NCBI GenBank assembly: GCA_035512595.1
Contig: DATKDU010000294.1
Coordinates: 1 to 11,316, forward strand
Origin: DATKDU01 sp035512595
GTDB lineage: Bacteria; Planctomycetota; Planctomycetia; Pirellulales; Pirellulaceae
Direction of reading: 5' to 3'
DNA length: 11,316 bases
The notes under the pieces are model-generated. The model had not been told where the DNA came from. It saw only the letters and a list, made by a program, of their open reading frames with translations, and ran no database searches. Shown piece after piece: positions 1-6,526 of the stretch (its first letter is position 1; every line of letters begins with the position of its first letter). The position numbers and the translations under genes were made by a program.

Positions 1-1091
1 TGGTCACTACGCCCGCTTCCGGCGAGTTTGCCGCCAACCTGACCTATCCGCTGCCGAAGTACGTCCGCTATCACCGCACCAGCGGCACTCGCGGGCGGCC
101 GATGGCGGTGCTCGACACGGCCGAGGACTGGCAGTGGTGGATCGACTCGTGGCAGTTCGTGCTCGACGCGGCCGACGTCGGGCCGGAAGATTGCGTGGTG
201 ATGGCCTTCTCGTTCGGGCCGTTCATCGGCTTTTGGAGCGCCAGCGATGCGGCGGCGGCCCGCGGGGCGATGGTCGTTCCCACCGGCGGCATGAACACCC
301 TCGCCCGCGTGGAAATGATCCGCGCCACGCAAGCGACCGTCGTCTGCTGCACGCCGAGCTACGCCTTGCGGATGGCCGAAGTCGCCGAGGAGAACCAGAT
401 CAACACGGCGGCCCTCAAGGTGCGGAAGATCATCGTCGCCGGTGAGCCGGGAGGATCGCTGCCGCACGTTCGCCGCCGGATCGAAGCAGCGTTTGGCGCC
501 GAGGTAATCGATCACGCGGGCGCATCGGAAGTCGGGCCGTGGGGGTATAGCGATGCCGAGCGGAAGGGGCTGCACGTGATCGAAAGCGAGTTTCTAGCCG
601 AGTTTTTGTCGGTCGCCAGCGGCGGCCCGGCGGAGGACGGCGAATTGGCCGAGCTGGTGCTCACGCCGCTGGGACGCCTCGGCAGTCCTGTGATTCGCTA
701 TCGGACGGGCGATCTGGTTCGGCCGCGGGTGAAGCACGGAGGGGCAAATCAGTTCGTCTTGCTGGAAGGGGGCGTGCACGGCCGGGCCGACGACATGTTC
801 ATCGTCCGTGGCGTCAACATCTTCCCCAGTTCCATCGACCAGATCCTCCGCGGATTTCCCGAAGTGGTCGAGTACCGGGCGATCGTGACGCGAAATGCCA
901 ACATCGACGCATTGACCATCGAGATCGAGGACCGGCTGGGGACGCCGGATCGCGTCGCCCAGGAAATGCGGCTGCGGCTGGGACTGAAGGTGGATGTCCG
1001 CTGTGTTCCCCTCGGCACGCTGCCGCGATTTGAAGGCAAGGGACGCCGGCTGGTCGATCAGCGCGGCGAGGCGGGGGATTGGCAGGTGTAG
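1..1091 (+). CDS. Phenylacetate-CoA ligase-like AMP-forming ligase, 5'-truncated
   Basis: The open frame enters from the left edge (first full codon at position 3) and gives 362 residues before TAG, so only the N-terminus, perhaps 70-100 residues judging from PaaK-type proteins of about 430, is missing. The adenylate-forming signature TSGTRGRP is at 78-101. Further on are GEPGG, then HAGASEVG, then the segment GSPVIRYRTGDLVRP, which closely matches the phosphate/ribose-binding region of PaaK. GRADDMFIVRGVNIFP marks the start of the small C-terminal domain. The family activates a carboxylic acid with ATP and joins it to CoA, in the cytoplasm. The substrate cannot be read from the sequence: phenylacetate is only the family prototype, and planctomycetes carry several related enzymes. 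An internal ATG at 102 is not the true start, because the conserved loop lies upstream of it. I see no frameshift. Confidence 0.88.
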   Translation, partial: VTTPASGEFAANLTYPLPKYVRYHRTSGTRGRPMAVLDTAEDWQWWIDSWQFVLDAADVGPEDCVVMAFSFGPFIGFWSASDAAAARGAMVVPTGGMNTLARVEMIRATQATVVCCTPSYALRMAEVAEENQINTAALKVRKIIVAGEPGGSLPHVRRRIEAAFGAEVIDHAGASEVGPWGYSDAERKGLHVIESEFLAEFLSVASGGPAEDGELAELVLTPLGRLGSPVIRYRTGDLVRPRVKHGGANQFVLLEGGVHGRADDMFIVRGVNIFPSSIDQILRGFPEVVEYRAIVTRNANIDALTIEIEDRLGTPDRVAQEMRLRLGLKVDVRCVPLGTLPRFEGKGRRLVDQRGEAGDWQV

Positions 1092-1231
1092 CGCTCATGG
1101 CGGGCGTGGCCTTTCCCCCCCCGCCGGGTTTCCAGGGTCGAGAACCAAGTGGCCCACAAGGAGAGCGTTTGATGATGCCATCGCAAACAGCGAACTTGGA
1201 ACCTTGAACCCGAAAGCCGACGTCCACCTCT

Positions 1232-1897
1232 TCACCGCGCCGGCCGCAGCCGGATGTTGCGAAACTCGATCGGCGCTCCTTCCGACTGCAGGCAGATTGC
1301 TCCCTTGGTCGCGCTGCACTTCGTGACGTGATTGACTTCCTTGCCGTTGACAAACAGCGTGATCGCGTCCTGCTTGCACAGGATGCGAAACTGATTCCAC
1401 TCGCCGATCGGCTTCTCGTCCCCGTCGCTCGTGTTGAGGTGCCGCCGCCCCTTCACCCGTTCCGCCGCATTCTCGATTTCGCACGTCTCGCCGATGACCC
1501 AGATGTCGCCGGCATTTTCATGAAAGAGCTGCGCCTCCAGCGACTTGGGCCAGATGCCGATCTCCCCCGGCGTGGACGTGTGCAGCAGCACGCCGCTGTT
1601 GCCGCCGGCACTCCCCTTGGGAAAGCGCCACTCCAGCTCCAACACGTAATTGGCGTAGTCGTCTTTCTCGGTGCGGAGGTAACCCGGGGGCTTGCCCGTG
1701 CATGACAACACGCCATCCTTCACACTCCACACCTCTTCCGCTTTGACTCCCTCCTTGGACGAAACCCAGGTCCAGCCCGAGAGATCTTTGCCGTTGAAGA
1801 GCGAAGTCGCGTCGGACTCCTCCTGGGCGAAGGAACGTGTCGCGGCGGCGGCAACCGTCAATAGAACGAGTGCCCACGATGGGAATCGGCGAATCAT
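1232..1897 (-). CDS. Secreted DUF1080 (3-keto-disaccharide hydrolase family) protein
   Basis: This is a 221-residue protein with a clear signal peptide (residues 1-24, RR followed by a hydrophobic stretch ending SFA). The mature part opens with the family hallmark SLFNGKDLSGW. It continues with WSVKDGVLSC, LELEWRFPKGSAGGNSGVLL, IWPKSLEAQL, GEWNQFRILCK and a terminal IEFRNIRLR strand, which is the complete single-domain concanavalin-like fold of PF06439. Members are exported and have been linked to cleavage of 3-keto-glycosides. The family is greatly expanded in planctomycetes, so the substrate is unknown. The ATG is well supported: an AAGGAG ribosome binding site lies 7 nt upstream. It is transcribed away from the MnmE-like gene, with 49 bp between the starts. 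The nearest likely partners in the window are the two exported TIM-barrel proteins, but they are not in the same operon. Confidence 0.93.
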   Translation of the reverse strand: MIRRFPSWALVLLTVAAAATRSFAQEESDATSLFNGKDLSGWTWVSSKEGVKAEEVWSVKDGVLSCTGKPPGYLRTEKDDYANYVLELEWRFPKGSAGGNSGVLLHTSTPGEIGIWPKSLEAQLFHENAGDIWVIGETCEIENAAERVKGRRHLNTSDGDEKPIGEWNQFRILCKQDAITLFVNGKEVNHVTKCSATKGAICLQSEGAPIEFRNIRLRPAR

Positions 1898-1904
1898 GTT
1901 AAAA

Positions 1905-1910
1905 CTCCTT
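1905..1910 (-). promoter_or_regulatory. Ribosome binding site of the DUF1080 gene
   Basis: The minus strand reads AAGGAG, separated by 7 nt from the ATG at 1897. It is one of the two clearest Shine-Dalgarno sequences in the window and fixes the start of the secreted protein. Most other genes here have weak or no such sequence. Confidence 0.75.
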
Positions 1911-1946
1911 GGTACGAGGTTTGGCTTCTGGCTATTGTGACAAATC

Positions 1947-3053
1947 GTGACCCCTCCCGAAACTCAGGTCGCTGTCTTGACTCCCGCCGGCCGCGGCGCA
2001 GTGGCGACGGTCGCTGTTCGCGGTCCGCGGGCACTGGCGGTCGTTCACCCGTACTTTCTGGCCGCGTCGCAGCGGCATTTGACCGAAGTGCCCGCCGGCC
2101 GCATCCAGTTCGGCCGCTTCCGCAGCACCAGCGGCAGTCAGGAGGAGATCGTCGCCGTCGTCATCGGCCCCGAGGAGATCGAGCTGCATTGCCACGGCGG
2201 CCCGGCCGCAGCCGACGCCATCGTCCAAACCCTTGTCGCCGCCGGCGCAGTGCCCATCCCGTGGCAACAGTGGGTCGCTGACGGGGAAGACCCGATCCAG
2301 GCCGAATGCCGCCTGGCACTGGCCGCCGCCACGACCGAGCGGACGTGTGCGATCCTGCTCGATCAATATCGCGGAGCGTTGGCGGCCGAACTGGCGCGCA
2401 TCGACGAGTTGCTGAACCGTGCGGACGCCGGGCAGCAGCGTGAAGCGCAAGACCGGCTCGGGCGGCTGTTGACCCTGGCCCGCACCGTCGGAGCCCATCT
2501 CACCACCCCCTGGCGAATCGTGATTGCCGGCGAGCCGAACGTCGGCAAGAGCAGCCTGATCAACGCCCTGCTCGGTTACGAGCGGAGCATCGTCTTCGAT
2601 CAGCCGGGAACGACCCGCGACGCCCTGTCGGCATTGACCGGCATCGACGGCTGGCCGATCGAGCTGACCGACACGGCCGGCTTGCGAGCGGCCGCCGATT
2701 CGCTCGAAGCGGCTGGCATCGAGCGAACCCAAGAGCAACTCGTCTCTGCCGACGGCGTCGTCCTGGTGACCGACGTGACTGCCGAGTGCCGCGCCGCGGT
2801 TCCCAGCGGCGCGATCCTGGTCGGCAACAAGGCTGATTTGATCGATACCGAGAAGCGCCGCACCTGGCAAGAGCGCCATCCCGGCGGCCTGCTGACCAGC
2901 GCCCGGGTGGGGGAAGGGATCGACGAGCTGTGCCGCCAGATTGGCCGGCGGCTGGTGCCGCTGGCGCCCCTGGCCGGCGAGGCGGTCCCGTTCACGCCGC
3001 GGCAAATCGCCTTGGTGCAGCGGCGAATCGCAGCCGGGGGATCGAGCGGGTGA
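1947..3053 (+). CDS. MnmE-like (TrmE-type) GTPase, short form lacking the C-terminal Cys motif
   Basis: A 368-residue protein starting at GTG. An in-frame TGA at 1938-1940 rules out an earlier start, and no Shine-Dalgarno is visible. Residues 1-105 resemble the TrmE N-domain (LTPAGRGAVATVAVRGP; IELHCHGGPAAADAIVQ). Residues 110-185 are helical. The G domain is intact: P-loop GEPNVGKSSL (195-204), GTTRD (221-225), DTAGLR (242-247), NKAD (294-297), SAR (318-320). True MnmE is about 450 residues and ends in a helical segment with the C-(I/L/V)-G-K motif, whose Cys is needed with MnmG to modify tRNA wobble uridine. Here the protein stops about 18 residues after the helix-like FTPRQIALVQRR and has no such Cys. 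The other two frames downstream do not encode the motif, so a simple frameshift is unlikely. It is probably a paralogue with a changed role, retaining GTPase switching. The sigma operon follows after 132 bp. Confidence 0.85.
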   Translation: MTPPETQVAVLTPAGRGAVATVAVRGPRALAVVHPYFLAASQRHLTEVPAGRIQFGRFRSTSGSQEEIVAVVIGPEEIELHCHGGPAAADAIVQTLVAAGAVPIPWQQWVADGEDPIQAECRLALAAATTERTCAILLDQYRGALAAELARIDELLNRADAGQQREAQDRLGRLLTLARTVGAHLTTPWRIVIAGEPNVGKSSLINALLGYERSIVFDQPGTTRDALSALTGIDGWPIELTDTAGLRAAADSLEAAGIERTQEQLVSADGVVLVTDVTAECRAAVPSGAILVGNKADLIDTEKRRTWQERHPGGLLTSARVGEGIDELCRQIGRRLVPLAPLAGEAVPFTPRQIALVQRRIAAGGSSG

Positions 3054-3115
3054 TCCCGTCCGTTTTTCGCGTGTTTTGTGGTTCTCCCTCCGCGTGGCAG
3101 CAAGAGCCGGGGTAG
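3054..3115. repeat. Probable dispersed intergenic sequence between GTPase and sigma genes
   Basis: The stretch has long T/G runs (TTTTTCGCGTGTTTTGTGG) unlike the GC-rich genes around it. Its minus-strand translation contains TTKHAKN, and a plus-strand frame reads SVFRVFCGS. Similar peptides occur, from memory, as spurious translations of a dispersed intergenic sequence in several environmental bacteria. There is only one copy in this window, so the repeat nature is not shown here. Confidence 0.3.
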
Positions 3116-3185
3116 GTCCGGCAACTATCTCCCTGTTTTCGCGGATGGAGAGCGAAGACCTTGGGGACCGCGTGAGCAGCGAGGC

Positions 3186-3719
3186 ATGATTTTCCCCCCC
3201 ATCGACTGGGATGCCGCCCTCGCCCAGCACGACCGCTGGCTGCGGACGATCGTGCTCGCCCGCGTACGGGAGCGGCAAGCGGTGGACGAGGTGATGCAGG
3301 AGGTGGCGCTGGCGGCGGTGCGGCAGTCCGCGCCGCTGCTCGACGTGGCCAAGGTCGCCCCCTGGTTGTACCGCCTGGCCGTGCGGCAGTCGCTGCTGCA
3401 CCGCCGCAGGTGCGGGCGGAAGCGGAAGCTGGAGGCCAACTATGCCGAGCAGGGGCTGCCGGTGCTGGCCCGCGACGCGCTGGATCCGCTGGCCTGGCTG
3501 ATCGCCAGCGAGCGGCGGAGCCTGATCCGGCAGGCGCTGGGGCAATTGTCGGCCCGCGACCGGGAGATTTTGCTGCTCAAGTACACGGAGAATTGGGATT
3601 ACCACCAGATTGCCGCCCACGTCGGGGTGAGCCACAGCGCGATCGAGGCGCGGTTGCACCGCGCGCGGCGGCGCTTGCGGGAGGAGCTGGCGGCACTGGA
3701 AGTCATCGAGGTGAGTTAA
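3186..3719 (+). CDS. ECF-type RNA polymerase sigma factor (sigma-70 family)
   Basis: A 177-residue cytoplasmic sigma factor with the two domains of the extracytoplasmic-function group. Region 2 spans about residues 14-80: DEVMQEVALAAVRQ, then APWLYRLAVRQSLLHRRRCGRKRK, with the basic end expected to contact the -10 element. Region 4 spans about 115-167: LSARDREILLLKYTENWDYHQIAAHVGVSHSAIEARLHRARRRLREEL, split here only by my reading, with a helix-turn-helix that would read the -35 element. No region 1 or 3 is present. I chose the ATG at 3186. An earlier in-frame start at 3078 would add an arginine-rich stretch coded by intergenic sequence. The ribosome binding site is weak (GAGG almost touching the ATG). 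The anti-sigma gene follows 15 bp downstream, so the two are almost certainly cotranscribed and act as a pair; the signal is unknown. Confidence 0.92.
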   Translation: MIFPPIDWDAALAQHDRWLRTIVLARVRERQAVDEVMQEVALAAVRQSAPLLDVAKVAPWLYRLAVRQSLLHRRRCGRKRKLEANYAEQGLPVLARDALDPLAWLIASERRSLIRQALGQLSARDREILLLKYTENWDYHQIAAHVGVSHSAIEARLHRARRRLREELAALEVIEVS

Positions 3720-3734
3720 CCGTAGGGTGTTGTC

Positions 3735-4460
3735 ATGAACGACCGAATCCATTCAACGATTCTCGACGATCCGCGTTTCGACCGGCTGGTCGATGGCGAG
3801 CTGACCGCGGTTGAGTATCAGGCGCTCTTGAAGACGCTTGAGGAGAAGCCCGCGCTGTGGCGGCCCTGCGCGCTGGCGTTTCTCGAAGCTCAGGCCTGGC
3901 GGAGCGAGATGGGGGCCATTCGCCGCGGGCAGGAAATGGCCGGCGCTCCCCAGCCGGCCGCTGCGCCGGCGGGTCGTGCCTGGCGGCGGTGGCTGCCGCT
4001 GTTGGCTGTCGCGGCCAGCTTCGTGGTCGCGTTTGTCGGCGGGCTGGCAGTGCAGCGGCATCTCGACCGCCGCGGCGGAGATGCGCCGCTAGCAACGGGG
4101 CCGGTCCATCCGCCGCGCGACATGCTGGCAAAACCTTCACCAGCCGCCGCGCGCGATCTTCCCAGCCGCGGACAAGAATCAGTATCGCTCGGCAACATTC
4201 GTCTGGTGGTGGATGGCGGGCAAGGGAATCAGCCGCAGCATATCGACATTCCAGTTTACGACGGCAGCCAGATGGGGGCCGAGTGGCTGACGCAAGACCG
4301 GCCGGTGCTCACCGACGACGTGGTCGAGTCGCTGGCGCGCCGCGGCCGCAAGGTCGAGCGGCAGATCGAGTATTTGCCGCTGCCGCTGGATGACAAGCGG
4401 CAGATTGTGGTGCCGGTCGAGCAGATTCAGATCACGCCCGTCAGCCGCCGTTCGTATTAA
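3735..4460 (+). CDS. Membrane-bound anti-sigma factor of the adjacent ECF sigma
   Basis: A 241-residue protein with the anti-sigma layout. The cytoplasmic N-terminal part (1-84) contains FDRLVDGELTAVEYQALLKTL and WRPCALAFLEAQAW, the planctomycete-type sigma-binding segment. It lacks the His-x3-Cys-x2-Cys zinc motif of ZAS anti-sigma factors. One transmembrane helix lies at about 85-106 (WLPLLAVAASFVVAFVGGLAV), flanked by arginines on the inner side. The remaining 135 residues would be periplasmic: a Pro/Ala linker, then a small region with IRLVVDGG and IDIPVYDG, ending in IQITPVSRRSY. The inferred role is to hold the sigma factor at the membrane until an envelope signal releases it. A GTAGGGTG stretch precedes the ATG. 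The function comes from context and topology, because anti-sigma sequences diverge fast. Confidence 0.82.
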   Translation: MNDRIHSTILDDPRFDRLVDGELTAVEYQALLKTLEEKPALWRPCALAFLEAQAWRSEMGAIRRGQEMAGAPQPAAAPAGRAWRRWLPLLAVAASFVVAFVGGLAVQRHLDRRGGDAPLATGPVHPPRDMLAKPSPAAARDLPSRGQESVSLGNIRLVVDGGQGNQPQHIDIPVYDGSQMGAEWLTQDRPVLTDDVVESLARRGRKVERQIEYLPLPLDDKRQIVVPVEQIQITPVSRRSY

Positions 4461-4471
4461 TTCAATGTGGT

Positions 4472-4490
4472 GCACTCGCTCCGCGAGTGC
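4472..4490 (+). repeat. Palindromic repeat unit A, forward copy
   Basis: GCACTCGCTCCGCGAGTGC forms 8-bp arms (GCACTCGC / GCGAGTGC) around a TCC loop. It lies 12 bp after the anti-sigma stop codon. The same 19-mer is present in reverse orientation at 4548-4566, so the two units form a paired inverted arrangement like REP/BIME elements. It has no T-run and is not a typical terminator, though it could slow transcription or decay between the anti-sigma and PDZ genes. Confidence 0.75.
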
Positions 4491-4544
4491 CCAAGAGGAT
4501 TCAGACGCAGCAAAGAGAAGTCTCGCCTGATTCGCAGACCATTT

Positions 4545-4567
4545 GAGCACTCGCGGAGCGAGTGCTC
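4545..4567 (-). repeat. Palindromic repeat unit A, reverse copy
   Basis: This copy has 10-bp arms (4545-4554 and 4558-4567) around GGA. Its central 19 bases are the exact reverse complement of 4472-4490. Matching flanks (GGTG before the unit and GTGCxCAA after it when read in the same orientation) suggest that the repeat is longer than the palindrome. It ends 27 bp before the PDZ gene's ATG and 15 bp before its ribosome binding site. Confidence 0.75.
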
Positions 4568-4582
4568 CACCTTCCCCAGCCT

Positions 4583-4587
4583 AGGAG
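4583..4587 (+). promoter_or_regulatory. Ribosome binding site of the PDZ-protein gene
   Basis: AGGAG lies 7 nt before the ATG at 4595. It settles the start: an upstream in-frame ATG at 4562 lies inside the reverse palindrome and would put MLHLPQPRRKP in front of an otherwise well-formed signal peptide. Confidence 0.75.
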
Positions 4588-4594
4588 AAAACCA

Positions 4595-5755
4595 ATGTCT
4601 CATTCCTGGATTCTTCGCGTGCGATTGCTGGCTCTCGCCAGCCTGGCGGCACTGCCGTCCGTGGCATTTGGCCAGGCGTCGGCTCCGCCGACGGAGGTCT
4701 TGGTTCCAGTGCAAGCCGCTGTGGCCGCTCAGCCTGTCGAGGTCAAAGCTCGCATCGAGCAGGCGGCTGCCGCTCCTACCAGCGAATACTGGATCGGCGT
4801 GCAACTCGAGCCGCTGCCGGAGATCATCGTCTCGCAGCTCAAGCTCCAGCGGGGGATGGTCGTGGTGCAAGTGTTCGACGACAGTCCGGCGGCGAAGGCT
4901 GAATTCAAGGTCAACGACATTCTTCTCCGCGCCGCAGGCAAACATATCAAGGACCCGCAGGATCTGATCGCGGCGGTGAACGATGCCAAGGAGAAAGAGA
5001 TTGAAATCGTCGCGCTGCGGGGCGGCACGGAGACGACGCTCCTGGTCACGCCGGTCAAGCGCCAGGCGGATCACTGGGAGCTGAGCGTCTCTCCGGAAAC
5101 GGCGCACGCCGACGTGGTGCTGGAGCTGGAAAGGCTGTACCAGAAAGCGCCCGACGGCGATGTGCGGCTGTTGGCGGTCCGTCCCGGCGCGGTGTACGCC
5201 TACACGCCAGCGGCAAAGTTTCCGAGCAACCTCGAGATCACCATCGAGAAGCGCGGCGACAAGCCGGCCACGATCCGCGTGCAGCGAATTCAGGAAGGGG
5301 AGGACAAAATCTGGGAAGTGACCGAGGACAAGCTTGGCGATCTTCCCGAGGACATTCGTCCCCACGTTCAACACATGCTGGGCGGACAGATGCTCCTGCC
5401 CCGCCAGGTGCTCAGTGTGCGACTTGACTCTGCGGTCACGCAGGCCCAGGAGCAGGCGTCCAAAGCGCACGCGGAAGCCAAAAAGGCGCAGGAACAAGCC
5501 GAGCACACGCTCAAGACATACCGCCTAAAGGTCCAGCCGCCGCCGAGGGTGGAGTATCGACCCGTTCCGGTCGCTCCGCCAGTTTCCTCACCACGGATTG
5601 CGGTCGTGCCGCGCGGCGACCAGAGCATCCAGGCCAAGCTCGACGCCATCTTGAAAAAGCTCGACCAGACGCAAAGTGATGCCCTGCAACGACTTCAGGC
5701 GGAAGTGGAGAAGCTGCGCAAGGAAGTGGAAGAGCTGCGCCAAGACAAAAAATAA
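4595..5755 (+). CDS. Secreted PDZ-domain protein with C-terminal coiled coils
   Basis: A 386-residue exported protein. Signal peptide 1-27 (LRVRLLALASLAALPSVAFG). PDZ domain about 64-157: YWIGVQLEPLP, RGMVVVQVFDDSPAAKA, VNDILLRAAGKHI, ending LLVTPVKR. A domain of unknown function, about 160-262, contains IWEVTEDKLGDLPEDIRPHV. Coiled-coil segments follow at 280-310 (VTQAQEQASKAHAEAKKAQE) and 344-386 (heptads LQAEVEKLRKEVEELRQ), joined by a Pro-rich linker. There is no Ser-protease catalytic triad and no zinc-protease motif, so it is a binding or scaffolding protein, not a DegP/DegS/RseP enzyme. It follows the anti-sigma gene by 134 bp, with only palindromes between, and is probably in the same transcript. 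I infer that it binds exposed C-termini of envelope proteins and informs the anti-sigma factor. A structured terminator region follows. Confidence 0.85.
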   Translation: MSHSWILRVRLLALASLAALPSVAFGQASAPPTEVLVPVQAAVAAQPVEVKARIEQAAAAPTSEYWIGVQLEPLPEIIVSQLKLQRGMVVVQVFDDSPAAKAEFKVNDILLRAAGKHIKDPQDLIAAVNDAKEKEIEIVALRGGTETTLLVTPVKRQADHWELSVSPETAHADVVLELERLYQKAPDGDVRLLAVRPGAVYAYTPAAKFPSNLEITIEKRGDKPATIRVQRIQEGEDKIWEVTEDKLGDLPEDIRPHVQHMLGGQMLLPRQVLSVRLDSAVTQAQEQASKAHAEAKKAQEQAEHTLKTYRLKVQPPPRVEYRPVPVAPPVSSPRIAVVPRGDQSIQAKLDAILKKLDQTQSDALQRLQAEVEKLRKEVEELRQDKK

Positions 5756-5805
5756 GTTTTGTGGTGCGGGTACTTTCTTCAAGTCCGTTCGCTCTACCTA
5801 TGCCG

Positions 5806-5958
5806 CGGCACTCCGGTGCCGTAATCGGGCAAGGTAAGCAGCGTCGTCGCAAGACGGTGCTGCGAACCGGTAGCGCATTACCGGTTACCACCGATGGGGC
5901 CGGGTCTCGCAATCTTCCCACCTCCCCCCAACGCGCGAGACTCGGCCCTTTTTCTTTT
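5806..5958 (+). ncRNA. Candidate structured RNA: four hairpins ending in a terminator
   Basis: Four consecutive hairpins read on the plus strand. P1: 5806-5811 pairs with 5816-5821 around UCCG, a C(UNCG)G tetraloop. P2: 5838-5848 pairs with 5853-5863, 11 bp including two G-U pairs, around GCAA, a GNRA tetraloop. P3: 5865-5872 pairs with 5879-5886 around a 6-nt loop. P4: 5897-5910 pairs with 5935-5948, followed by a T-rich tract. The tetraloop classes and the T-tract are meaningful only on the plus strand. The element begins 50 bp after the PDZ stop codon. It could be the 3' UTR of the sigma operon, or a separate small RNA of about 150 nt; I found no convincing promoter just upstream. It resembles no RNA family I recognise (not SRP, 6S, tmRNA, RNase P or a riboswitch I know). 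Confidence 0.5.
5897..5958 (+). terminator. Rho-independent terminator of the sigma/anti-sigma/PDZ operon
   Basis: A 14-bp stem (5897-5910 with 5935-5948, one G-T wobble) with a 24-nt pyrimidine-rich loop is followed directly by TTTTTCTTTT. It lies 142 bp after the PDZ stop codon. The tract is on the plus strand only, so it ends rightward transcription. Confidence 0.8.
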
Positions 5959-5971
5959 CTTGCTTCACTAA

Positions 5972-6021
5972 TAACCCGAAGCGTCAGCGAGGGATCTTCC
6001 CCTCGCTGACGCATCGGGTTA
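5972..6021. repeat. Long palindromic intergenic repeat (SVSEG type)
   Basis: Arms 5972-5993 and 6000-6021 pair at 21 of 22 positions around a 6-nt loop. It translates as ITRSVSEG on one strand and NPMRQRGEDPSLTLRV on the other. I recall such peptides at the ends of many hypothetical proteins in planctomycete genomes, which would make this a dispersed element. It sits between the plus-strand terminator and the 3' end of the convergent minus-strand gene, and could stop transcription from that side; it has no clear T-run. Confidence 0.65.
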
Positions 6022-6046
6022 GGTGAGAGCATCGTCTCGCGAACTG

Positions 6047-6526
6047 CTAGCGTCCCCGCGACAGCCGGCTGCTGATCGATTCGATCTCGCCAGCGCGGGA
6101 CGTGGCGCTCGGAATGACCTCGACGGCTGAGACCGTGCGGAAGTTCGGCAGCGGCATTCCTGCCGCGGGCTGGGCCGGCACTTCATCAACGTAGGCCTTC
6201 AGCGGGGGAAACCGCCAGGGGCTGGTGTAGTCGGTCATCAGGTTCTGCTTGTACATGCCGGGCCAGTGGTACGTGTACTGGGGCGGAACCGGGTAGTTGT
6301 AGCTCCCGCGGCAGCCGCAGTTGAAATGCCGATCGAGCCCCCCGATGCCCGAGCCGCCCCCATGCCGGCCGAAGAGTCCGCAGCCCCCTCGGCCACAGCC
6401 TGCACCACAGGCATTGTCGTGGACTCCACAGGCCGGGGCCGCGACGGCGCAGCCGCCGCCCGCCTGCGCGAATGTTGCGCTTGCCAGCACAATGGCGATT
6501 GCGGCCCAGGGCAGCATCGTTCGCAT
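6047..6526 (-). CDS. Small secreted Gly/Cys-rich protein of unknown function
   Basis: A 159-residue protein with a signal peptide (1-22, PWAAIAIVLASATFAQA). The mature N-terminus is rich in Gly and Cys, with Cys at 26, 33, 40, 44, 49, 70 and 72, several in GCG or CGxGC contexts. Then comes an aromatic block, YNYPVPPQYTYHWPGMY, followed by YTSPWRFPPLK and a low-complexity tail. I remember the YHWPGMY block from planctomycete exported proteins, so this is probably a lineage-specific surface or periplasmic protein; no biochemical role can be given. The seven Cys could form disulfides or bind metal. The ATG has a GGAG 6 nt upstream. A TAGAAT hexamer on the minus strand (6616-6621) resembles a -10 box, but no good -35 was found. 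The gene is divergent from the TIM-barrel gene at 6794. Confidence 0.75.
   Translation of the reverse strand: MRTMLPWAAIAIVLASATFAQAGGGCAVAAPACGVHDNACGAGCGRGGCGLFGRHGGGSGIGGLDRHFNCGCRGSYNYPVPPQYTYHWPGMYKQNLMTDYTSPWRFPPLKAYVDEVPAQPAAGMPLPNFRTVSAVEVIPSATSRAGEIESISSRLSRGR

Noticed and set aside
3145..3189. A 14-codon open frame (MESEDLGDRVSSEA) whose TGA overlaps the sigma factor's ATG, suggesting a leader peptide.
   Set aside because: No ribosome binding site and no recognisable composition; an overlap of this kind is common by chance. It would need conservation in relatives to be credible.
3054..3190. Possible frameshift hiding the missing MnmE C-terminus downstream of 3053.
   Set aside because: Both other frames were read up to the sigma gene. 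Neither gives an amphipathic helix nor a C-(I/L/V)-G-K ending.
1932..3752. A 606-residue minus-strand open frame.
   Set aside because: It is antisense to both the GTPase and the sigma gene, Gln/Arg/Pro-rich and without domains. Long antisense frames are expected in GC-rich DNA.
4472..4567. Reading the two inverted palindromes as a small CRISPR array or a transposon's terminal repeats.
   Set aside because: Only two units in opposite orientation with a single 54-bp interval, no transposase and no target-site duplication visible.
4457..5506. A 349-residue minus-strand open frame.
   Set aside because: It is antisense to the PDZ gene, with arginine/histidine/leucine-rich, non-protein-like composition; the plus strand has a signal peptide, PDZ motifs, coiled coils and a ribosome binding site.
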